From Limnomonas spitsbergensis (taxonomy: Eukaryota; Chlorophyta; Chlorophyceae; Chlamydomonadales), in the NCBI GenBank assembly GCA_037349105.1, contig JAYJMM010000111.1, positions 310,001 to 374,000 on the forward strand: a DNA stretch of 64,000 bases. The letters run 5' to 3'. A program made the translations under genes and the position numbers. Within the stretch, counting starts at the first letter, position 1, and every line of letters begins with the position of its first letter. Shown piece by piece: positions 54,681-62,309 of this stretch. Under the pieces are notes generated by a model that was given only the letters and a program-made list of their open reading frames with translations, was not told where the DNA came from and did not search any database.

Positions 54681-57600
54681 ATGAGCGGATCAGGGGCTGT
54701 AGAAGTGCCCAAAGTCGCTCAGGAGATAGCAACGGATAGTGTTGCTCAGAACACGAGGGGTGCTTTAGCAACAAAGGAAGCTGCGAAGGTGCAGCCTAAG
54801 GGTAATGGAGAGACCTCGTCTCTCCCTGTACCGTTGATTGAGGTATTCATATCTAATTGGCAGAAGCTTTATAACAAGGCCGGAACTGATCAGGCATGCA
54901 TGGACTCCGTGAGGATCAAGCAGGAAGCAGTGGACTTGGCAGAGATGGAGTTGAAAAACCTAGCTCTTAACTGTAGCAAGGAGGAGTACGAAGAGCTCAA
55001 TGACAAGAAGGATCTCTTGCTAGATGAAAGGAATGCAGCTTTAAAGGCTGCATTGGCAGTGTCACCTAAAAGAGTGACAAGGGCTGTCACTGACGATGAG
55101 ACGTCAGAGAAACTAAACATGCTGCTGCCCAACCCTGTGTACGAGTACCTGAGAAGGGAGAGTATCAGGTGTGCAAATACTGGAACTCCGTCAAAGATGA
55201 CGGCTGCTACACGACTGGCAGTACCAGTGTTTGACACTGCTAGCGATGGTGGTTCACAGGCTGGCTCTGTCGAGTCAGTAACAGCATCCACGTGTGCTCC
55301 CGAGGTCACTGTTCCAATGCAGTCTGCAGCGCCTTTTGCGGTGCATGAGCCCATGGCGCAGAGTGCACCAGTACATGCGCCTGTTGCGGACATCCCAGTA
55401 TTCGTGCCTGTTGCTGCTGCCGCTTCTGTCCCTCCCTCCAATGCTGCGCCAATTCAGGGTGCATCTGTGAGAAGACAAGGTCATGGTGTGGAGTCTGGAT
55501 CATCACGTCCGCTACCGCCACCACCACCGCCGCCGCCGCCGACGCAAGTTCCTGCGAGGTCGGCTGGACAGACGCATAACGTACCAGTCTACCCAATGTC
55601 TGGACGATATGAAGATTCTGTGGCGCGGATGCAAGGTTTGGCGTCCGTGTCGGAAGAGCCTGAAGGTGAAGGATCTGGGGGAAGTACCGGGGATGATGTC
55701 ACCGCTGGAGAACCTCAAGAACAAGGTAACCGTTCCACGGGACCTGCTGCATCACAGTCGTTTCATACGGCTGCGGGCACTGAGCATTCCAATTGGAATA
55801 CTCCTGTCACTCAGGGTCTAGGTGGTTCTGGTCTGGATAGCTCCAGGGTTAGGGCAGCCCGTGATAGGGCGGCGCTTGCCCAGAGACTGCTACTGGAACA
55901 TGATCGCCGACAGCAAGGTGAGGATGCAGCTAGAGCTGCTGCAATGACCAGTGAGCCCCTGCGGGCAGGCACCAGAGGTACGGCAGCTGCACCTTCCCAG
56001 GAATGCAGCTATCATGAGCCGTCTCAAGAAGACCAGAGTAGGTTCAGGCCTAGAGAGCAGTCATGGAATGGGTTTCCATCTGTGAGAGATTATAGTCAGA
56101 GTCAGAGAGAACACCGGTTCTCTGGTCAAGGTCAGGGCACCAATCAGGGTCAAGGGCACGATCAACATCAAGGTCAGTCGCAAGGGCAGGGCATGAACCA
56201 GAACCTGCGTTATGGACGGCAAGACCAAGGTGAGTTCCACGGAGGTGGGACAGGAACTGGCTATAGTCAGGGGCCAGCAGGAGGTAACCAACCACCTAAT
56301 GGTGGACCACCTTCGGGTGGGGGTCAGCCTCCCGGTCACAGATGGGTGTCAAGACAGGGTGTGTTGCACGGGTCAGTAGACCCTGTCAGGAGCCAATCTA
56401 CTGCAGGAGATGATCCTGGTGGACGCCCTGGTTCAGAGAATGCCGCACCAGGACCAGTGAATTGGTTGACTGATGTCAGGTTAGATGGGAAGACGGTGAT
56501 TGACTCGTCCAGGGTTGTTGAGTTCTCAGCGACTGAGAGCATTATCTCTCACAGGATATGGGACCGATCACTCAGGTTGTTCTGGGGGAATAACGTGCAC
56601 AGGCTGCACGATGCTGTGTCTGCCCAGGTGAGCATCATCATGAGTACTATTCTGCCAGCAGGAGTTGCTTTTCTAAAGAAGCACTTCGCAGAGCTAGAGT
56701 TTTTGTGTCCCAGCGCTATGTCGCCCTTGGTGAGAGCCATTGAGGGCAGGGACGGCAGTACCAGGAATGATTTCCTGCAGGATGGCACTCAGACCATCAT
56801 GGGGAACATGAGGAGGAATAAGATGATCCTGATGGGGGTCGAGGAGGCTGGGGTACGAGAGTACGAGCCTTATCCATTACAGGATGAGCCGTACAGCTTT
56901 ATTGAAGCCCTGTTGATGGTAGCCAAGCGTTACCTCAACGTTGCGACATCGGCTGAATTGGCCATTTGGACCCAGGGCTGCATCATGGGTAAGCAGAATC
57001 AGCTCGATAGGACGGTACTTGTCAGCGAGAACCCCAGGCAGTTTGGGATCAGGTGTCTGTCTGTTTACTCAGCGTTTCAGGGGTCTAACAAGATCGCTTA
57101 CAATGGGACGATTGAGAGGACATCCATCATTGATGTGATCATGCGTGGAGTACCAGTGTACCTCCAGGAGGTGTGTGAGAGAGAGCTCCAGGGCTTGGGT
57201 GTTGAAGATGATAACTTCATGGTCCAGGCGAGTGTGATCATTGAGGCCATGCAGAATGCCTATGAGTACCGTGTGAGGACGCAGGTCAGGAAGGGTATCA
57301 GGTATGAGGACCTGACTGCAGAGGGAAGCAAGGATGCTGGAAGAAGAAACCAGAATGCTGGTCAGCATGCTACACCCAGGAGTCATGCCACGGAGGTGAG
57401 ATCTAGTGCAGGGGGTTACCCTAGCACAATGCACCCGCATCGCGGCCCAAGCGCCGGGTCATCCAGGCCTTTCCAGGCTGGAAAAGGAGGAGGTGGGTAC
57501 AGCAATGTGCAGAGACCAACAAGATCGGGTTACCCGTCCAACAGACCGATGGCTGTTAAAAGCTGTCAGATCTGCCACGGTGATCACTACCTGGATAAGT

Positions 57601-58076
57601 GTGACCAGTTGCCTGCGTTCCTAGCGTCGGCAGCCAGGGGTAGGGCCATGGAGGCTTTGGAGAAGAGTCATAAGACTGCTGCGGATGGGGCTCTCACGCC
57701 AACTGCCGCAGTAGCAAATGTGCAAGTGGATCCAGGTGACCTGCAGAGGGCTGTGCCGTATGTGTCCTTAGGGCCAGAGTACAAGCCGGAGGCTGAGGTA
57801 AAGTTCAATCTGGACAACCACTATGCCGCGCGTGCGGTGGAGGAGGATCAGAGTGGTGTTAGGTTCTATCAACGAGACAACGGTGAGGACTATGAGCACG
57901 CACATGATGCTGCCTACAGAGGCCCAGGGCTTCACGCGCACGCAACAGAGTACAGAGGTGAGGAAGTGCACAGTGCGCAGCTTGCGCAATACAATGATGG
58001 ATGGGAAGAGCCAGGTGACCCTGATCAATGCCCAGGGGTTGAAGCACAGGGATGCTTTGGCTCCAATTACAACTGA
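54681..58076 (+). CDS. gag: Gag-like protein with zinc knuckle
   Basis: 1131 residues from ATG 54681; a GTG two codons upstream is unlikely. Residues about 276-290 are a proline run. Residues about 480-530 are Gln/Gly-rich (QGQG repeats), likely disordered. A conserved-looking folded block follows at about 600-900 (for example IISHRIWDRSLRLFW, EFLCPSAMSPLVRAIEG), which I infer is the capsid. Residues 962-974 form a zinc knuckle CQICHGDHYLDKC, spacing C-x2-C-x3-H-x4-C, one residue shorter than the common retroviral knuckle. Gag assembles the cytoplasmic particle and packages RNA. The frame ends at TGA 58074-58076, and the same frame stays open into the protease, so a readthrough Gag-PR fusion is possible. 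Large for a gypsy Gag. Confidence 0.85.
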   Translation: MSGSGAVEVPKVAQEIATDSVAQNTRGALATKEAAKVQPKGNGETSSLPVPLIEVFISNWQKLYNKAGTDQACMDSVRIKQEAVDLAEMELKNLALNCSKEEYEELNDKKDLLLDERNAALKAALAVSPKRVTRAVTDDETSEKLNMLLPNPVYEYLRRESIRCANTGTPSKMTAATRLAVPVFDTASDGGSQAGSVESVTASTCAPEVTVPMQSAAPFAVHEPMAQSAPVHAPVADIPVFVPVAAAASVPPSNAAPIQGASVRRQGHGVESGSSRPLPPPPPPPPPTQVPARSAGQTHNVPVYPMSGRYEDSVARMQGLASVSEEPEGEGSGGSTGDDVTAGEPQEQGNRSTGPAASQSFHTAAGTEHSNWNTPVTQGLGGSGLDSSRVRAARDRAALAQRLLLEHDRRQQGEDAARAAAMTSEPLRAGTRGTAAAPSQECSYHEPSQEDQSRFRPREQSWNGFPSVRDYSQSQREHRFSGQGQGTNQGQGHDQHQGQSQGQGMNQNLRYGRQDQGEFHGGGTGTGYSQGPAGGNQPPNGGPPSGGGQPPGHRWVSRQGVLHGSVDPVRSQSTAGDDPGGRPGSENAAPGPVNWLTDVRLDGKTVIDSSRVVEFSATESIISHRIWDRSLRLFWGNNVHRLHDAVSAQVSIIMSTILPAGVAFLKKHFAELEFLCPSAMSPLVRAIEGRDGSTRNDFLQDGTQTIMGNMRRNKMILMGVEEAGVREYEPYPLQDEPYSFIEALLMVAKRYLNVATSAELAIWTQGCIMGKQNQLDRTVLVSENPRQFGIRCLSVYSAFQGSNKIAYNGTIERTSIIDVIMRGVPVYLQEVCERELQGLGVEDDNFMVQASVIIEAMQNAYEYRVRTQVRKGIRYEDLTAEGSKDAGRRNQNAGQHATPRSHATEVRSSAGGYPSTMHPHRGPSAGSSRPFQAGKGGGGYSNVQRPTRSGYPSNRPMAVKSCQICHGDHYLDKCDQLPAFLASAARGRAMEALEKSHKTAADGALTPTAAVANVQVDPGDLQRAVPYVSLGPEYKPEAEVKFNLDNHYAARAVEEDQSGVRFYQRDNGEDYEHAHDAAYRGPGLHAHATEYRGEEVHSAQLAQYNDGWEEPGDPDQCPGVEAQGCFGSNYN

Positions 58077-58109
58077 CATGGGGTACCTGGCACCCATCAC
58101 CTGACAGCA

Positions 58110-59084
58110 ATGGCTGCAGTATTAGGGAGTTTTCGAGATGACTTTGCTAAAAAGGGGTCTAAAAAATTTCCAGACGGGTTCCAGGGGAAGTCCAGAGTCC
58201 CTGGCCCGGCTTCCAAATTAGATACACTTGTCGGGTTTTCGGAAGCTGAGGCTGACGCGGGCAAATATCGCACATTTCCTGAGGATCCATTTGTGGACAG
58301 GGGGGCAGCTTCTGCTTCACTTTTTCAGACTGAGGTGCCGACCACGTTGCTTACGCACGGTCCAGGGTCTCGATGGTCTGAGGTTAGGGTTCCGGCGAAC
58401 GGACGGCAGTCTGTGATTGAACCTACTATATTATCTTCTGATGTTTCTTTAACAGACACTAGCCAACGCTTCATATTTGATCGATCTGCTTCTATCCGTG
58501 TGCAAACTGCTGCAGAGCCTGAGCCGGAGTCTTTTCTGGTGAGAGAGTTGCCTGAACCTGACCCTCTGCGAATGAGTGCACTCGTTGCTAACGCATCGGA
58601 CATTGGTGCATACTTTCGTTCGCTTACAGGATCATTATTCTATTTTGCGAACCCTGAAGAGTCGCCAGGTGAGCAAGTGGGCTTGATCTATGATGGCGGC
58701 CAAAAACAATTGCCTGATAGGGCCATGTTAGATTTCGGGTCGAATTGTCATTTGATCACCGACAGAGAGGCGCACCGCCTGGGCATACCTATTCTTCCAT
58801 ACCCCATGAAGCTCGCCACTAGTGGTGGTGTTGACACGATCAGGGGCATTACGCCTATTATCACGATTTCTTATGGGTCTGGGTCTGCAGAGCTTACCAG
58901 TGAGCACTGTTTCCTGGTCATTGCTTGGGCTCCGTCGCACTCGTTCACTGCATTGTTCGGGAACCCTGATAGCATACATTACAGAGCGATCCATGATGTT
59001 GCCAGAGGTATCCTCACTTTCCGACCAAATTGGTGTTCCAATGTTCTTGAGCTGCCAGTAGAGACTGTCAGATCTGATACCTAG
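58110..59084 (+). CDS. Retropepsin-like aspartic protease
   Basis: 324 residues from ATG 58110, in the same frame as Gag after one TGA. The active-site motif is at residues 207-213, LDFGSNC (D-[ST]-G type with Phe in place of Ser/Thr), followed by HLITD and, about 100 residues on, a hydrophobic-Gly segment (FTALFGN) that may be the flap or ILG equivalent. Such enzymes act as homodimers to cleave Gag and Pol. The N-terminal 200 residues are low in recognisable structure. The Phe at the second motif position is unusual and could alter activity. The frame ends at TAG 59082; an AG-GT donor-like site stands immediately after. Confidence 0.65.
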   Translation: MAAVLGSFRDDFAKKGSKKFPDGFQGKSRVPGPASKLDTLVGFSEAEADAGKYRTFPEDPFVDRGAASASLFQTEVPTTLLTHGPGSRWSEVRVPANGRQSVIEPTILSSDVSLTDTSQRFIFDRSASIRVQTAAEPEPESFLVRELPEPDPLRMSALVANASDIGAYFRSLTGSLFYFANPEESPGEQVGLIYDGGQKQLPDRAMLDFGSNCHLITDREAHRLGIPILPYPMKLATSGGVDTIRGITPIITISYGSGSAELTSEHCFLVIAWAPSHSFTALFGNPDSIHYRAIHDVARGILTFRPNWCSNVLELPVETVRSDT

Positions 59085-59215
59085 AGGTACAGCACCTTTC
59101 AACTCTGCATGATTGCATCCTGCAGAGTTGGGGGGGGAAGTGTGCTGCTGATTGAGATGACACAGTATTTCACATCACTCAATCTGCTCTGCTTTCCTCC
59201 TCCTCACTGCTGCAG

Positions 59216-59229
59216 ATCTACTCCTACAA
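59216..59229 (+). other. Candidate 14-nt miniexon, cassette 1
   Basis: Pyrimidine-rich CTTTCCTCCTCCTCACTGCTGCAG precedes ATCTACTCCTACAA, which is followed by the donor GTGAGTACC. A GT donor lies just after the protease stop (59087) and a CAG acceptor at 59349 just before an ATG of ORF3. Confidence 0.4.
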
Positions 59230-59310
59230 GTGAGTACCAGTCTTCATACTGCACTACCCCTGATTACGGTGGAGTGGACTCTGTTGTTATTGTATAAAGT
59301 GATTCTTTGT

Positions 59311-60237
59311 ATGATGCTAAGCGCCTCTGGTGCCTATCATCCTGCGCAGATGGATATGAGGTCAGGGCAGATCTTTGTAGAACACCGACAGCATCGAACC
59401 TGGCTTAGGGAAATACCCGAGTTAGACCCTTATGAAGAAGGCGTCACAGGCCAGCTACACAGATATGTGGCAGACTTTGGACTTCCCCATTACCATAATT
59501 CAGATATTGAGATGGCAAATGATATGGAGCTATTGCCTCCAGCATCATTTTTCAACGAGCTTGAGGCGGAGGAACAGGCTTACATGGCCACGCTCTATGC
59601 TGATAAAGCAAAACAGGCCGCCAGGTTCATAACATACAAGCTGATAGCCACCACACACCAGCTTGGTTTCTTCAGAGCAGCGTCTGAGAGTCAAAACATC
59701 ATGTACGCCATAGGAGCAGACTTCTTTGACGTAATTCATGAGAGCTGGGATGGACGGTACGATACCTGGGACGGACGATTCAATGGCGGATTGATGGCTC
59801 CATACCTTGAAGGAGTCGGCATTATCCCTCAGCTCGGCAATATGCCTGATGCTGTCTCTTTAACCAGAATGTACTTCATTGATAAAGGACGAGCGATTCT
59901 GAGGCGTTACAGCGATCACTTACGAGGGCAATGGCTGCTATACCTACAGCAGCGTAATACTCTGTACGATTGGTGCACGCAAATGACCGCGCTGCAGAGG
60001 CCAACCTGGGATAACAACTGGCATGTTAACTATCTAGCATGGTTGACACAGAGTGGCCATGCCTTTAGAACACCAACTGGCTACTTTGGCCGGTACCCTC
60101 GTCGATATCCTCATGTCTGGTTCACGGACATCATCGCAAGCCTTGAGCAAGACGTACCATATGGGCCAACTGAGCCCACGCCTCTCATCCCTGGAGACAT
60201 CCTGTTTGGTCCTGAGCCTGCACCTGCTGCCCCCTAG
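59311..60237 (+). CDS. Retrotransposon ORF3, unknown protein
   Basis: 308 residues from ATG 59311; ATG 59350, immediately after a CAG acceptor, would give 295 residues. No family recognised. It looks globular, aromatic-rich and mostly helical: AKQAARFITYKLIATTHQLG, two WDGR motifs (SWDGRYDTWDGRF), a central DKGRAILRRYSDHLRGQWLLY helix, then WDNNWHVNYLAW and a proline-rich tail. It occupies a different frame (+1) from Gag, PR and Pol, so it is not made by simple readthrough; splicing or a separate message is needed. Could be an accessory, movement-like or capsid-associated protein; that is guesswork. Confidence 0.7.
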   Translation: MMLSASGAYHPAQMDMRSGQIFVEHRQHRTWLREIPELDPYEEGVTGQLHRYVADFGLPHYHNSDIEMANDMELLPPASFFNELEAEEQAYMATLYADKAKQAARFITYKLIATTHQLGFFRAASESQNIMYAIGADFFDVIHESWDGRYDTWDGRFNGGLMAPYLEGVGIIPQLGNMPDAVSLTRMYFIDKGRAILRRYSDHLRGQWLLYLQQRNTLYDWCTQMTALQRPTWDNNWHVNYLAWLTQSGHAFRTPTGYFGRYPRRYPHVWFTDIIASLEQDVPYGPTEPTPLIPGDILFGPEPAPAAP

Positions 60238-60287
60238 GTAATTGAACTGATAAATTAACTTTTGTCTTTCAATTATTGCTTGCGCAG

Positions 60288-60302
60288 TTTCAAGTACTTG
60301 AA
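60288..60302 (+). other. Candidate 15-nt miniexon, cassette 2
   Basis: The ORF3 stop TAG is directly followed by GTAATT (60238). Fifty bases later TTTCAATTATTGCTTGCGCAG precedes TTTCAAGTACTTGAA, then donor GTGAGTACT. An acceptor-like TTAACAG stands near 60371, before the ORF4 ATG at 60390. Confidence 0.42.
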
Positions 60303-60389
60303 GTGAGTACTTCTGCGATCAACTAGCAACGATCAACCACCGTCTGAATACGGTGTAGTTAATTGCTTAACAGCAGCAGTTGTTTTGTC

Positions 60390-61127
60390 ATGAGAAGTCC
60401 TTCTCATATCAGAATAACTTCTGGTGGGAATCTAGCCTCTCGTAGATTTATACATGCATCACAATTAATTTCTGGAAGGGCGTACCGCCTGGAATATATT
60501 GGGAGTTCAGCTGTCGCTTGCATTTTCAGAATTCCTGGCATGGGTGACACTGAACTTAGTATTGATGATGCTAGTGCACTGTACCCATCTGCAGGGATAG
60601 CAGCAGATAAACCTGTTAGCAAATCCTTGGCGCAGTACCGCTTTGATGTAATCAAAGAGGTCATTAGGTTGCAGGATGCTAGACTTCTGACCAGTATCAC
60701 TCAGCTAAAAGATGCTAGGGATGAACTTGACCAAGATTCGGATGCGTCTGAAGACCTAACAGTCGACAGAATCTCTGAATTAAGGTTGAACTGCAAGAGT
60801 GCAAAATCAGACATGATCAGTCATCAGCTGCTGTTTGACTGGTACAAATACATTGCTATGTCTGAATTTGAATACCCTTTGCCTAGAGCATTTGATGTTG
60901 CTTGGGAAACTGAGGCAAGCCTTAAATGGCAATATTGCCCAACAGTAGAACCCTTATCTGATGATGATGAAATGCTATTGAATAAATCTGACTTACATGT
61001 GTACAAAGATAGACCTGCTGATGTGCAGCAACCTGATGGCACATTTGATGTGCCAGTAAAATTCATCAGGTCTCCCTGGGTGTTTGGGGTTGGTCCATCA
61101 AGACCAATCCCAACTCCATTGTCTTAA
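60390..61127 (+). CDS. Retrotransposon ORF4, unknown protein
   Basis: 245 residues from ATG 60390. The frame is open back to a TTG at 60363, which I do not favour. No family recognised. The N-terminal ~60 residues are beta-like and basic (HIRITSGGNLASRRF, GRAYRLEYIGSSAV). The middle is a long charged helix, likely coiled coil (FDVIKEVIRLQDARLLTSI, then QLKDARDELDQDS). The C-terminal third is aromatic-acidic (LLFDWYKYIAMSEFEYPLP). It sits between ORF3 and ORF5 with splice-like cassettes on both sides. The base composition is more AT-rich than the Gag region. Confidence 0.7.
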   Translation: MRSPSHIRITSGGNLASRRFIHASQLISGRAYRLEYIGSSAVACIFRIPGMGDTELSIDDASALYPSAGIAADKPVSKSLAQYRFDVIKEVIRLQDARLLTSITQLKDARDELDQDSDASEDLTVDRISELRLNCKSAKSDMISHQLLFDWYKYIAMSEFEYPLPRAFDVAWETEASLKWQYCPTVEPLSDDDEMLLNKSDLHVYKDRPADVQQPDGTFDVPVKFIRSPWVFGVGPSRPIPTPLS

Positions 61128-61199
61128 CATTTTTTTTTAAAAATGATAAAACCTTGTACAGCACTCATCCTAGTCACACTAACAGATCACTTCTTTCAG

Positions 61200-61211
61200 T
61201 AATGACTGTTA
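61200..61211 (+). other. Candidate 12-nt miniexon, cassette 3
   Basis: CACTTCTTTCAG precedes TAATGACTGTTA, followed by GTGAGG. A further acceptor CACACCCTCAG ends at 61292 directly before the ORF5 ATG (61293). The G-run plus AAGTGTG word here (61213-61226) is shared with 59131-59145. Confidence 0.4.
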
Positions 61212-61292
61212 GTGAGGGGGGAAGTGTGTCTGAAGTGCTGTTCATTATCTAATGATGTGATAACTAATTCTTATTATTTATCACACCCTCAG

Positions 61293-62180
61293 ATGCCCAG
61301 ACAGCCCAAACTCAGCAAGGCTGACAGCGACCATGCTCAGATGGTCAGCGACAAGGCCATCCTCAGGGACGGCTACAAGATCATCGAGGCACAGGCACGG
61401 ATCCTGCTCAAGGAGCGAGCGGCAGCTGCCGCCAGGAAGGAATCTAGGCGTCGTCAAGCCGTGCTTTTAAATAAGCGCAAGGCAACTGGCGGCGCCTCCG
61501 GCTCCAACCCTGGCCGTGGTGCAAACCTGGCCGGCGGAAGGAGCCAGACGGAAGGGCAAATGCAATCGCCTCAGGGCGGGCATGGGGCCTGGAAGTCCGG
61601 TGGTGACGAGGCCCTTCCTCAAATGAAGGCGCCCAAACCACCGCTCGACGATGAGGAGCGGAAGCTGCGCAAGGAGCGCAAAAAGCTGAGGAGGCAACAG
61701 CAGAGGGAAGAGGAGCTGAACCATGACCTGGATCAGCACAACAAGCTGCGGCTCATCCCTGAAGCTGCTGCCGAGTCAGCACCTGACCGTATGGATCTTG
61801 ACGATCACGCAGCGGCAACTTCAGAGCATGCTGCAGCTCCATCCGGCGATGGGGGGTCCACGAGGCAGCTGCGCAGCGCAGCACGGGCTTTTGTCCCCGT
61901 CACATCCATCGAGGGCGCAGATCGGTACGATGGGCGAGGCACGCCAGCCTACCACGAGGAAATAAAGACAAGCCTCACGACAACTATGATGGCGCAGCTT
62001 ACCATTCTCGTTCGTAACAAGAACCACGAACAGGTACGCGAGTGGTGGAAGAAGTACAAGGGCATCTGTGTGTTCCGCAAGCGCAGGGACAAAACCGACA
62101 TTTTGGCAGATATAGCAGTGTTTGCTGCTGAGGTCGCAGAGGTTACTGTGCAGGAGATTCTGGGCTTCCCTAACTCTTGA
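61293..62180 (+). CDS. Retrotransposon ORF5, basic coiled-coil protein
   Basis: 295 residues from ATG 61293, which directly follows a CAG acceptor. It opens with a basic helix (DKAILRDGYKIIEAQARILL, then ERAAAAARKESRRRQ), a Gly/Asn-rich linker, and a strongly charged coiled coil (EERKLRKERKKLRRQQQREE). A compact C-terminal module follows (REWWKKYKGICVFRKRRDK...VTVQEILGFPN). This suggests a nucleic-acid-binding protein. The frame ends at TGA 62178-62180 and continues open, in the same frame, through to the reverse transcriptase, so ORF5 may be the N-terminal part of a readthrough Pol. No family recognised. Confidence 0.68.
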   Translation: MPRQPKLSKADSDHAQMVSDKAILRDGYKIIEAQARILLKERAAAAARKESRRRQAVLLNKRKATGGASGSNPGRGANLAGGRSQTEGQMQSPQGGHGAWKSGGDEALPQMKAPKPPLDDEERKLRKERKKLRRQQQREEELNHDLDQHNKLRLIPEAAAESAPDRMDLDDHAAATSEHAAAPSGDGGSTRQLRSAARAFVPVTSIEGADRYDGRGTPAYHEEIKTSLTTTMMAQLTILVRNKNHEQVREWWKKYKGICVFRKRRDKTDILADIAVFAAEVAEVTVQEILGFPNS

Positions 62181-62309
62181 AGTGTTGCGCAGGCTAGGAA
62201 GTGCAGTTTAGAGGCTCTCATCAGAAAGCGTCATCCTGAATTTCGACCTGCGCATCCCCTTAGGGGCTCTGCTTTTGTTGTCCCTTTGCAGAGTTTGGGT
62301 AACAAGCCT

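Noticed and set aside
58074..62180. TGA read as selenocysteine or a variant genetic code
   Set aside because: Host genes here end at TGA normally (L11, gene A, gene B, secreted protein), and no SECIS-like structure was noted.
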